From DATATV01 sp036268615 (GTDB taxonomy: Bacteria > Actinomycetota > Actinomycetes > Mycobacteriales > Pseudonocardiaceae), in NCBI GenBank assembly GCA_036268615.1, contig DATATV010000021.1, positions 1-64,000 on the forward strand: a stretch of 64,000 nucleotides of DNA, read 5' to 3'. Shown here in pieces: positions 1-7,353 of this stretch. A program made the position numbers and the translations under genes. The notes under the pieces are model-generated. The model saw only the letters and a list, made by a program, of their open reading frames with translations. It was not told where the DNA came from and searched no databases. Position 1 is the first letter of the stretch. Every line of letters begins with the position of its first letter.

Positions 1-27
1 GAAGCGCCGCGGTATCCGCGGCGCTTC
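1..27. terminator. Strong hairpin, probable terminator
   Basis: A perfect 12-bp inverted repeat (bases 1-12 and 16-27) encloses a TAT loop. It lies just beyond the 3' end of the minus-strand MoaD gene, so it probably ends that transcript, perhaps together with a convergent gene left of the window. The strand cannot be settled because the left neighbour is not visible. Confidence 0.6.
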
Positions 28-60
28 TCAGTTGGTTCTGTGGCCTGAATCTCGGTGAAT

Positions 61-393
61 TCAGCCGCCGGCGAACGGCGGCAGTACATCAAGTTCGGCC
101 CGGTCCGGTATGCCGGTGGCGTGGTCGTGCACGGCCACCCCGTTGAGCAGGAAGCTGCACCGGGCGAGTACCCGGTCCAGTTCGGGCCCTCGGCGCTCGC
201 GCACCGCGCTGAGCACGGAACGGACCGTCGCGGCCGGCAGCCGCACGTCCTCCTCGGCCACTCCGGCCGCGGCCCTGGCCCCGGCGAAGTAGCGCACCCG
301 CACCAGCGTGAGGGCGGCCTGGGCGGCGCCGTGCGGCACTGTCCGGTCGTGCGGCGCGGTGGCCACCGAACTCCCGGTGGCGGTGTCTGTCAC
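61..393 (-). CDS. MoaD/ThiS-family sulfur carrier protein
   Basis: This 110-residue protein is probably the small subunit of molybdopterin synthase. Its C-terminal diglycine would carry the thiocarboxylate sulfur used to build the dithiolene of the molybdenum cofactor. The sequence ends in PPFAGG, the invariant family tail, and has the ubiquitin-like pattern of strands around a RYFAGARAAAG segment typical of MoaD. The start is the GTG at 393, preceded by AGGAGG. That ribosome-binding site overlaps the last codons of moaA, which itself ends in Gly-Gly. Only 4 bases separate the two genes, so they form one operon. An N-terminal extension of about 25 residues precedes the fold. ThiS or another sulfur carrier is less likely beside moaA. 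Confidence 0.85.
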   Translation of the reverse strand: MTDTATGSSVATAPHDRTVPHGAAQAALTLVRVRYFAGARAAAGVAEEDVRLPAATVRSVLSAVRERRGPELDRVLARCSFLLNGVAVHDHATGIPDRAELDVLPPFAGG

Positions 394-397
394 CCGC

Positions 398-1504
398 TCA
401 TCCTCCTATCGCGCTCATCGGCCGGATCGGCTGGGCGAAGCCGGCGTCGTTGATACGGTGCCCGGCGAGCTTGCCCCACATGCCGATCCGCCAGCGGTCG
501 GCCAGGTTCTCGTCGTCGGCGCCGCTTCGCAGCAGGTCCCGTAGGTCGGTCTCCACCTGGCTGAACAGGCAGTTTCGCATCTGGCCGTCGGCGGTCAGCC
601 GGGTCCGGTCGCAGTCACCGCAGAACGGCCGGGTCACCGAACCGATCACCCCGACCGAGCCGAGCACCTCAGTGTTCGTGCTTCCCCGCTCGCGCACCAG
701 CCACCGTTCGGCCGGTGCCGGGCCGCGTGGGTCCGGACTCGCGCCGAGGTCGAACCCCGCGCGCAGGGTGGTCAGGATCTCCTCGGCGGTGACCATCATG
801 CCCCGGTCCCAGCCGTGCTGCGGGTCGAGCGGCATCTGTTCGATGAAGCGCAGCTCGTAGCCGCGGTCGAGGCAGTAGCGCAGCAGTTCGGCGGCCTCGT
901 CGTCGTTGACTCCGCGCATCAGCACCGCGTTGAGCTTCACCGGCGTGAGCCCGGCATCGGCCGCGGCGGCGAGTCCGGCGAGCACGTCGGCCAGCCGGTC
1001 GCGCCGGGTGATGTCGCGGAACCGGTCCGCGCGCAGGGTGTCCAACGACACGTTCACCCGGTCCAGGCCGGCCTCGGCGAGCGCGACCGCCTTGCGGGCC
1101 AGGCCGATTCCGTTGGTGGTGATGGAAATTCGCGGCCGGGGCGACAGCGCGGCGGTGGCCGCGATGATCTTGGTGATGCCTCGGCGCAGCAGTGGCTCAC
1201 CACCGGTGAACCTGACATTGGTGATGCCCAGTCGGGTGACCGCGATGTCCAGCAGTCGGATCAGTTCGTCGTCGCTGAGCAGCTCGGGTCCGGGCAGCCA
1301 GTCCAGCCCCTCGGCCGGCATGCAGTAGGTACAGCGCAGGTTGCATCGGTCGGTGAGGGAAACTCGCAGGTCGCGGGCGACTCTGCCGAAGCTGTCGAGC
1401 AGCTGGGGCGAGTCGGGCCGGTCGGGTGCCGCAGGGCTCTCCGCCGTGCCGGTGGAGCCGGGCACGATCGGAATTCCGAGGTAGACCTCCTGTAGGACCG
1501 TCAC
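398..1504 (-). CDS. moaA: GTP 3',8-cyclase MoaA
   Basis: This radical SAM enzyme rearranges GTP to 3',8-cyclo-GTP, the first step of molybdenum cofactor synthesis. The N-terminal cluster motif CNLRCTYC (residues about 54-61) binds the SAM cluster. The C-terminal FCGDC motif with a third Cys 13 residues on (MRNC) binds the second 4Fe-4S cluster, and the protein ends in the Gly-Gly tail that MoaA needs for activity. I chose the GTG at 1504, giving 368 residues. A TAGGCT -10 box sits 7 bases upstream, so the mRNA is probably leaderless, and a start further upstream would lie above the promoter. It is the first gene of a moaA-moaD operon and lies close to a molybdate transporter on the other strand. 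Confidence 0.95.
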   Translation of the reverse strand: MTVLQEVYLGIPIVPGSTGTAESPAAPDRPDSPQLLDSFGRVARDLRVSLTDRCNLRCTYCMPAEGLDWLPGPELLSDDELIRLLDIAVTRLGITNVRFTGGEPLLRRGITKIIAATAALSPRPRISITTNGIGLARKAVALAEAGLDRVNVSLDTLRADRFRDITRRDRLADVLAGLAAAADAGLTPVKLNAVLMRGVNDDEAAELLRYCLDRGYELRFIEQMPLDPQHGWDRGMMVTAEEILTTLRAGFDLGASPDPRGPAPAERWLVRERGSTNTEVLGSVGVIGSVTRPFCGDCDRTRLTADGQMRNCLFSQVETDLRDLLRSGADDENLADRWRIGMWGKLAGHRINDAGFAQPIRPMSAIGG

Positions 1505-1511
1505 CCGTACG

Positions 1512-1517
1512 AGCCTA
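1512..1517 (-). promoter_or_regulatory. -10 box of moaA, leaderless transcript
   Basis: TAGGCT on the minus strand lies exactly 7 nt upstream of the GTG at 1504. No convincing -35 is visible. The spacing implies that transcription begins at the start codon. Confidence 0.55.
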
Positions 1518-1771
1518 ATCGCCGATCGGTACCGTTGCGCACGCGCGATGTTGCCGGAAATCACGCCGTATCAATAGGTTCCGCGTTTGCGTCCATTGTG
1601 CCGACCGAGCGTCCGCATTCGCGGAGACGCGGGTAGAACTGACGTGATTGATCTTGCCGACCCGCGGACGCGGCGGACAGCCGCTGCGGACGGCTATCAT
1701 GTCTCCATGGGCAAGCGAACCAGTCGGTAAACTTCTTAGTAGGCGAGAGGTTACTGGCGAGGAGTGGATCG

Positions 1772-2254
1772 GTGATGACGGAGTCCGTGGAGCGCGCCGG
1801 CGTACCCGAAGAGGTTCGCGAGCGGTTCGTCACGCTCAGCCGTGAGCTGAGCGAGGTCATGGTCATGTTTCACGGCCAGGTGGCCGAGCGGGCCGGCCTG
1901 TCGGCCACCGACAGCAAGTGCCTCGATCTGGCGGTGCGCGCCGACCGGCCGCTCACCGCGGGCCAGATCGCCGACCTGTCCGGGCTGTCCACGGGCGCGG
2001 TCACCGGCGTGATCGACCGCCTGGAGCGGGCCGGTTACGTGCGCCGGGTGCGCGACCCCGACGACCGCCGCAAGGTGCTCGTCGAGGTGACCCGCAGCAA
2101 CCTGTCCCGGTTCGGCGACGTGTTCGAGGGCCTGAGCGCGGCCCTTGGCGAGGTACTCGCCGACTACACGCCGGCCGAGCTGGCGGTGATCGAGCGCTAC
2201 ATCTCCGAGACCATCGAGATCACCAGGACCGAGACGGCCCGGCTGTCCCGCTGA
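1772..2254 (+). CDS. MarR-family transcriptional regulator
   Basis: This 160-residue winged-helix regulator has the MarR plan: an N-terminal dimerisation helix, a recognition region (about residues 65-85, LSGLSTGAVTGVIDRLERAGYVRR) and a wing with RDPDDRRKV, the family's DNA-contacting DxRxxxV motif, followed by long C-terminal dimer helices. The start is GTG at 1772, 7 nt after GAGGAG; an ATG follows at once at 1775. No structural gene lies next to it on the same strand, so its target is unknown; it may act on itself or on the minus-strand racemase. The leader between 1700 and 1771 contains a short ORF and an AACTTCT/AGAGGTT inverted repeat that could be its own operator. Confidence 0.88.
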   Translation: MMTESVERAGVPEEVRERFVTLSRELSEVMVMFHGQVAERAGLSATDSKCLDLAVRADRPLTAGQIADLSGLSTGAVTGVIDRLERAGYVRRVRDPDDRRKVLVEVTRSNLSRFGDVFEGLSAALGEVLADYTPAELAVIERYISETIEITRTETARLSR

Positions 2255-2315
2255 GCGATTCCTGTTGCTACCCGGTGGTTTCGCCCGTCCAACAGCTGTG
2301 TCTGCTATGGACGGT

Positions 2316-3128
2316 TCACTGCTCGGCGACCGAACGATCCGAAGTGGACGATCCGGCGACCCGAAGCAGTTCCGCGGCGGCGAGGGCGGGGCTGCTCAAC
2401 ACCGGGACCGACAGGTCCGCGCAGCGCTCGGCTGCGGCCGCCATCGACGCCTGCGCCAACACGAAGACACTGACCGTGCCGTCGTCGGATCGGCGCAGCA
2501 GCGCGGCGATCTCGTCCAGATAGGCATCCTGATCCCCACGCAGGAACAGCGGCCACGCCTCCGGGCAGGGCAACATCCGCAACCCGACCGACGCACCGGA
2601 GGACGCCGCGACCTCGCGCAACAGCGACTCGGTCGGCGCCAGCGTGCTCGGCACCGCCGCCACCACCCCGATCACCCCGCCCGAACCACGCGAACCACGC
2701 GAACCAGCCGAACCGCCAGCGGCACCACCATCGGCGCCGTCCAACTGGACGTCCCTGGCCAACCGCACCGCCGCCCGCGCCATCGGCCGGTCGATCCGCA
2801 CCACCGGTCGGCCGACCATGTCGGCCAGCGACTCCGCCACCGCACCGATCGTCGAACATGTGCACAGCACCGCGTCCGCACCGTGCCCGGCCGCCACCAG
2901 CCGGGCCGCGACCCGCGAGGTCAGGTCCGGGCCGGGATCGGCCAACAAGGACTCATCCACCACATGCCGAACCACAACCCGGGAAGCGGCAGCCGAAACC
3001 GGGGCGGAAACACCGGCAGAAGAGTCAGCACGGACGCCGGTCGCGGCCAGCAACCGGTCGAACGTCGGCACGTGCAGCGCCGACGTATGGAGTAGCCCGA
3101 CCGTGATCACAACCTCACCATCAATCAC
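2316..3128 (-). CDS. Asp/Glu/hydantoin racemase-like protein, second catalytic Cys missing
   Basis: This 270-residue protein resembles the aspartate/glutamate/hydantoin racemase superfamily. The N-terminal half keeps the nucleophile motif (VLCTCSTIG, about residues 88-96). At the place where a second catalytic Cys normally sits after a hydrophobic strand, it reads VFVLAQASM, so the two-base racemase mechanism looks lost, as in arylmalonate decarboxylase-like or maleate isomerase-like relatives. A Gly/Ser/Arg-rich insertion near residues 135-150 is encoded by short tandem repeats of gcgaaccac. The start is GTG at 3128 with GGAG upstream. The gene shares a 58-bp divergent promoter and a palindrome with the Mop regulator, suggesting joint control. 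The substrate is unknown. Confidence 0.7.
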   Translation of the reverse strand: MIDGEVVITVGLLHTSALHVPTFDRLLAATGVRADSSAGVSAPVSAAASRVVVRHVVDESLLADPGPDLTSRVAARLVAAGHGADAVLCTCSTIGAVAESLADMVGRPVVRIDRPMARAAVRLARDVQLDGADGGAAGGSAGSRGSRGSGGVIGVVAAVPSTLAPTESLLREVAASSGASVGLRMLPCPEAWPLFLRGDQDAYLDEIAALLRRSDDGTVSVFVLAQASMAAAAERCADLSVPVLSSPALAAAELLRVAGSSTSDRSVAEQ

Positions 3129-3142
3129 CTTACGGTGCGCTC

Positions 3143-3183
3143 CTGGACGATGACATCCCCGCAGGTTCGGGGTTATCGTCCAG
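3143..3183. promoter_or_regulatory. Long interrupted palindrome between divergent genes, candidate Mop-regulator operator
   Basis: Outer arms CTGGACGAT (3143-3151) and ATCGTCCAG (3175-3183) are perfect 9-bp inverted repeats, and inner arms CCCCG (3157-3161) and CGGGG (3168-3172) are a second pair. The right arm covers the -10 box TATCGT (3174-3179) of the rightward gene, 7 nt before its GTG. The mirror-image CATCGT could serve the leftward gene. It is a natural site for autoregulation by the HTH-Mop protein encoded next to it. Confidence 0.6.
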
Positions 3184-3186
3184 CCC

Positions 3187-3591
3187 GTGCCGCAATTTCG
3201 ACTTTCTGAAGCCGCCCGGCTGCTCGGGGTCAGTGATGACACGGTCCGTCGCTGGGTGGATGCCGGCCTGATGGCCGCCGGGGTCGACGCCTCCGGCCGC
3301 AAGGTTGTGGACGGTGCCGATCTGGCCAAGTTCGCCAAGGCCCAGGCGGTGGAGATCGCCGATCCCTCCGACATCGGCCGGTCCGCCCGCAACCAGTTCG
3401 TCGGGCTGGTCACCGAGGTCATCGCCGACCGGGTGATGGCGCAGGTCGAGTTGCAGTGCGGTCCGCACCGGATCGTGTCACTGATGAGTACCGAGGCCGT
3501 CAACGAACTGGGCCTCGCGCCCGGTGTGCTGGCGGTCGCGGTCGTCAAGTCCACACATGTTGTTGTCGAAACACCGGGAGGCCGGCCTTGA
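3187..3591 (+). CDS. HTH-TOBE (Mop-like) molybdate-sensing regulator
   Basis: This 134-residue protein joins an N-terminal MerR/excisionase-type helix-turn-helix (residues 4-50, with the motif LLGVSDDTVRRWVDAGL) to a C-terminal TOBE/Mop domain (about residues 65-130) of the kind that binds molybdate in ModE and Mop proteins. By family analogy it senses intracellular molybdate and controls uptake. Translation probably starts at GTG 3187, leaderless behind TATCGT. It overlaps modA by 4 nt and sits in front of the transporter genes, which fits a ModE-like role. The palindrome at 3143-3183 is its likely target. It has one HTH and one Mop unit, whereas classical ModE has two Mop units. Confidence 0.88.
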   Translation: MPQFRLSEAARLLGVSDDTVRRWVDAGLMAAGVDASGRKVVDGADLAKFAKAQAVEIADPSDIGRSARNQFVGLVTEVIADRVMAQVELQCGPHRIVSLMSTEAVNELGLAPGVLAVAVVKSTHVVVETPGGRP

Positions 3592-4481
3592 GGAAGACGC
3601 TGATCACGCTCACCGCACTGACTGCGGGGGCGCTGCTTGTGGCCGGCTGTAGTTCGGGCTCCAGTGGTTCCAGCGCCTCCCCGACGACATCGGCGACCAG
3701 CTCGACCCCGGCGCTCCCGACGGCCAGCGGCAAGGTGCAGGTGCTCTACGCCGCCTCGCTGGCCAACCTGATGGAGCACGACCTCGGGCCGTCCTACCAG
3801 ACCGCCAGCGGTCTCACCTTCGAAGGCACGGCCGCCGGTTCGACCGCGCTGGTCAGCGACATCAAGGGCAAGATCAAGCCCGCGGACGTCTTCGTCAGCG
3901 CCTCCACCGACGCGAACACCGGCCTGATGGGCGCGGCCAACGGCAACTGGGAGTCCTGGTACGCGACCTTCGCCACCTCGCCGCTGCTGATCGGCTACAA
4001 CCCGAAGAGCAAGTTCGTCAACGACCTGAAGACCAAGCCCTGGCAGCAGGTCATCACCGAGCCGGGCTTCCTGATGGGCAGCACCGACCCGAAGCTGGAC
4101 CCGAAGGGCAAGCTCGCCGCGACCGCGCTGTCCGACGTGAACCTGCCCACCTCCGCGGTGCAGGTCTACCCGGAGGAGCAGCTCGCCGGCCGGTTGCAGG
4201 CCGGGCAGCTGGACGCCGGCTTCTTCTACTCCAGTGAGGCCGCCGACCTGAAGATCCCGACGATCTCCCTGGGCAGCATCAAGCTCCAGGCGACCTACAC
4301 CGTGTCGGCGCTCAACAACGCGCCCAACTCGGCGGGCGGCGTCAACTTCGTCGACTACCTGCTCGGCCAGTCCGGCCTGGCGCTGATGAAGAAGCACGGC
4401 CTGCAACTGCAAACGGTCAAGGTCACCGGCGACTCCAGCTCGGTGCCGACCCCGCTGGACACCGAACTCGGGGTGAAGTAG
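3588..4481 (+). CDS. modA: Molybdate ABC transporter substrate-binding lipoprotein ModA
   Basis: This 297-residue extracytoplasmic protein captures molybdate, and possibly tungstate, for the membrane transporter. A lipoprotein signal peptide runs to the lipobox LVAGC (Cys at about residue 21) and is followed by a Ser/Thr-rich tether. The mature domain starts with VQVLYAASLANLMEHDLGPSYQ, the family's anion-binding first loop, and is close to the usual ModA length. The start is the rare TTG at 3588, whose last bases overlap the stop of the Mop regulator, with GGGAGG 6 nt upstream. Upstream in-frame codons would destroy the signal peptide. It is cotranscribed with the regulator and the fused permease/ATPase 44 nt downstream. 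Confidence 0.93.
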   Translation: MRKTLITLTALTAGALLVAGCSSGSSGSSASPTTSATSSTPALPTASGKVQVLYAASLANLMEHDLGPSYQTASGLTFEGTAAGSTALVSDIKGKIKPADVFVSASTDANTGLMGAANGNWESWYATFATSPLLIGYNPKSKFVNDLKTKPWQQVITEPGFLMGSTDPKLDPKGKLAATALSDVNLPTSAVQVYPEEQLAGRLQAGQLDAGFFYSSEAADLKIPTISLGSIKLQATYTVSALNNAPNSAGGVNFVDYLLGQSGLALMKKHGLQLQTVKVTGDSSSVPTPLDTELGVK

Positions 4482-4525
4482 CCCGGACCGCGATCAACCA
4501 CATGATCAACCGCGAACGCTGACCA

Positions 4526-6424
4526 GTGGCCCGGTCGATCCGGCCGAGCAGCGCCCGCCTGCTGCGCACCCCGGTGCCGTGGCTGGCGGCGCTGATCGTG
4601 CTGTACCTGTTGGTGCCGCTGGTCGCGTTCGTGATCCGGATTCCGGGCACCGATCCGTCGTCGATGTCGGCCCCGGGGGTCGGCGACGCGCTCTGGGTGT
4701 CGCTGATCACCGCCTCGATCGCCACCGTCGTGGTCACCGTGCTGGGCGTGCCACTGGGTTACCTGCTGGCCACCGCGCGCGGCCGCTGGGTGACCCTGCT
4801 GGGTGTCTTCGTCCAGCTTCCGCTCGCGCTGCCGCCGCTGATCAGTGGCATTCTGCTGATCTTCCTGGTCGGTCCGTACGCGCCGTTGGGTGAGCTGTTC
4901 GGTGGCGCGCTGACCGACGACCTGACCGGCATCGTGCTGGCCCAGGTGTTCGTCGCCGCACCCTTCCTGATCATCGCCGCGCGCGCCGCGTTCGCGGCGG
5001 TCAACCCGGCGCTGGCCGATGTGGCCGCGACGCTGGGCCACGGGCCGATGGCCCGGGCCTGGCGGGTCGCGCTGCCGGCCGCCGCCGCGGGCATCCGGGG
5101 CGGCATGTTGCTGGCCTGGCTGCGTGCCTTCGGTGAGTTCGGCGCGACCGTGGTGCTCGCCTACCACCCGTACTCGCTGCCGGTGTTCGTCTACGTGCAG
5201 TTCAGCAGCACCGGCCTGAACGCGACGATCATCCCGGTGGCGGTCACCCTGGTCGCCGCGTTGGTCGTGCTGCTGCTCGCCGAGCGCTGGCCCGGCCGCC
5301 GCTCCCGGGGCCGCAGGCGCGGACCGGTCACCCTGCCGACCCCGCAGCCGCCGGCCGCCGCGACCAGTCCCCGGCTCCAGTTCGACCTGCGAGCCAGCCT
5401 CGGCGAGTTCCGGCTCTCGGTCCGCCACTCGGCCACCGGCCGGCACCTGGCCATTCTCGGGCCGTCCGGCGCGGGCAAGTCGGCGACGCTGCGGCTGCTG
5501 GCCGGGCTGTTGCGGGCCGAGTCCGGCCGGGTCGAACTCGACGGGCGGGACGTGTCCGGGCTGCCGGCCGAGCGGCGGGGGATGGGCTACCTGCCGCAGG
5601 ACTCCACCCTGCTGCCGCACCTGCGGGTCTGGGAGCAGGTCAACTTCGGCGTCGGCGCCCGGCCCGAACTGGGTGCCTACTGGCTGGACCGGTTGCGGCT
5701 GGACGGCCTGGCCGACCGGTTCCCCGACCAGCTCTCCGGCGGCCAGAGCCGGCGGGTGGCGATGGCCCGCGCGCTGGTCCGCCGGCCCGAGGTGCTGCTG
5801 CTGGACGAGCCGTTCACCGGCCTGGACACGCCGGTGCGCGACGAACTGCGCCGGACCATGCGCCGGATGCAGCGGGACACCGCGATGACCACGGTGCTCG
5901 TCACGCACGACCCGGCGGAGGCCGCGCTGCTGGCCGACGAGGTCATCCTGATGGTCGACGGCGAGATCGTGCAGGCCGGCCCGACCGAGCAGGTGCTCGC
6001 CCACCCGGCCTCGCCTGCGGCGGCCGGGCTGCTCGGCGTGCGCAACATCGGCCGGGGCGTGCTCAGCGCCGAACGGGAGCTGCTGGCCGGCGCGCTGCGC
6101 GTCGCGCTGGCCGACTCGCCGGGGCCGGCGGACACGCCGGTGTCCTGGTGCGTGCGGCCGGAGGAGGTGCGGGTGAACTGGCCGGGCGGGCCGGACGCCG
6201 AGCGCGGGCACCCCGCGACGGTCACCGACCTGGTGCCGCTGGGCCCGGTGCTGGAACTCACGCTGAGCCTGGGCGGCGGCGGTGAGCTGGCCGCGATCCT
6301 GCCGGTGAACACGTTTGCGCCCGACCGACGGCCGGTGCTCGGCTCGTCCTGCCGGGTCGTGCTGCCGCCGGAGGCGGTTACGGTGTGGCCCGAGCCGGGC
6401 CCAACCGCAATCATGGTGCCGTGA
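4526..6424 (+). CDS. modBC: Fused molybdate permease and ATPase (ModB-ModC)
   Basis: One 632-residue chain carries both halves of the molybdate importer. Residues 1-255 are a ModB permease with about six membrane segments and the EAA loop (about 164-186) that docks on the ATPase. After a basic, Pro/Ala-rich linker (255-285) comes the ATPase: Walker A GPSGAGKS (312-319), signature LSGGQ (403-407), Walker B LLLDEP (424-429), switch His in VTHD. A TOBE-like domain (about 510-625) may sense molybdate. The start is GTG at 4526; no good ribosome-binding site is seen. The downstream HAD gene overlaps its stop by 4 nt. Fused ModBC proteins are known elsewhere, for example in cyanobacteria. No frameshift separates the halves. 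Confidence 0.92.
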   Translation: MARSIRPSSARLLRTPVPWLAALIVLYLLVPLVAFVIRIPGTDPSSMSAPGVGDALWVSLITASIATVVVTVLGVPLGYLLATARGRWVTLLGVFVQLPLALPPLISGILLIFLVGPYAPLGELFGGALTDDLTGIVLAQVFVAAPFLIIAARAAFAAVNPALADVAATLGHGPMARAWRVALPAAAAGIRGGMLLAWLRAFGEFGATVVLAYHPYSLPVFVYVQFSSTGLNATIIPVAVTLVAALVVLLLAERWPGRRSRGRRRGPVTLPTPQPPAAATSPRLQFDLRASLGEFRLSVRHSATGRHLAILGPSGAGKSATLRLLAGLLRAESGRVELDGRDVSGLPAERRGMGYLPQDSTLLPHLRVWEQVNFGVGARPELGAYWLDRLRLDGLADRFPDQLSGGQSRRVAMARALVRRPEVLLLDEPFTGLDTPVRDELRRTMRRMQRDTAMTTVLVTHDPAEAALLADEVILMVDGEIVQAGPTEQVLAHPASPAAAGLLGVRNIGRGVLSAERELLAGALRVALADSPGPADTPVSWCVRPEEVRVNWPGGPDAERGHPATVTDLVPLGPVLELTLSLGGGGELAAILPVNTFAPDRRPVLGSSCRVVLPPEAVTVWPEPGPTAIMVP

Positions 6425-7221
6425 ACGAGCCCGCGCGGAACCGCTGGAACTACCTGATGGACATGGACGGCGTCCTGGTGCACGAGGATCACCTCATTCC
6501 CGGCACCGACCAGTTCCTCGCCGAGTTGCGTCAGCACGAGATCCCGTTTCTTGTGCTGACCAACAACTCCATCTACACCGCCCGTGACCTGCGGGCCCGC
6601 CTGTTGCAGACCGGCCTGGACATCCCGGAGCGGTCGATCTGGACCTCGGCCCTGGCCACCGCGCAGTTCCTCGACTCGCAGCGGCCGGCCGGGACGGCGT
6701 ACGTGATCGGTGAGGCCGGGCTGACCACCGCCCTGCACAACATCGGCTACGTGCTCACCGACCGCGACCCGGACTACGTGGTGCTCGGCGAGACCCGGAC
6801 CTACAGCTTCGAGTCGATCACCCGGGCGATCCGGCTGGTGGAGGGTGGTGCCCGGTTCATCGCGACGAACCCGGACGCGACCGGACCCAGCCGCGAGGGC
6901 GCGCTGCCGGCGACCGGCGCGGTGGCCGCGCTGATCGAACGCGCCACCGGACACGAGCCCTACTACGTCGGCAAGCCCAACCCGCTGATGATGCGTTCGG
7001 CGCTGCGCTCGATCGGCGCGCACTCGGAGAACACGCTGATGATCGGCGACCGGATGGACACCGACGTGCGCTCGGGCCTCGAAGCCGGCCTTGAGACGAT
7101 CCTGGTGCTGTCCGGGATCTCCGACAAGCACACCGCGGAGCGCTTCCCCTACCGGCCGTCCCGGGTGATCAACTCGGTCGCCGACCTGGTCGGACAGGTG
7201 AACGACCCGTTCGGGGCATGA
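6421..7221 (+). CDS. HAD-IIA family phosphatase (NagD-like)
   Basis: This 266-residue cytosolic hydrolase has the four HAD motifs: MDMDGVL (nucleophile Asp near residue 14), TNNS (motif II), the Lys in GKPNPLMM, and GDRMDTDVRSG (motif IV). The cap between motifs II and III is of the C2a type, as in NagD and 4-nitrophenylphosphatase-like enzymes. It dephosphorylates small phosphorylated metabolites; the substrate cannot be read. The start is GTG at 6421, forming a GTGA overlap with the end of the fused ModBC gene, so it is translated from the molybdate operon. Nothing known links it to molybdate, and it may be a passenger or a repair phosphatase. Confidence 0.88.
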   Translation: MNEPARNRWNYLMDMDGVLVHEDHLIPGTDQFLAELRQHEIPFLVLTNNSIYTARDLRARLLQTGLDIPERSIWTSALATAQFLDSQRPAGTAYVIGEAGLTTALHNIGYVLTDRDPDYVVLGETRTYSFESITRAIRLVEGGARFIATNPDATGPSREGALPATGAVAALIERATGHEPYYVGKPNPLMMRSALRSIGAHSENTLMIGDRMDTDVRSGLEAGLETILVLSGISDKHTAERFPYRPSRVINSVADLVGQVNDPFGA

Positions 7222-7353
7222 TCGGCCGCGGCCGGCGGGCGGACATCTCCGGCGAACGGGCCGGCGACCCCGTAAGCGGTTAATCGGTTGGTCCAATTGG
7301 CCGCATGTGTAATCGGGGTCGGGGCCGCGTGTGCGGACTCGTGCGGGGCGCCT

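Noticed and set aside
2316..4412. A 698-residue fused protein joining the racemase to a frame antisense to modA
   Set aside because: The N-terminal 430 residues lie opposite the Mop regulator and modA and have no domain character. The racemase fold begins at GTG 3128.
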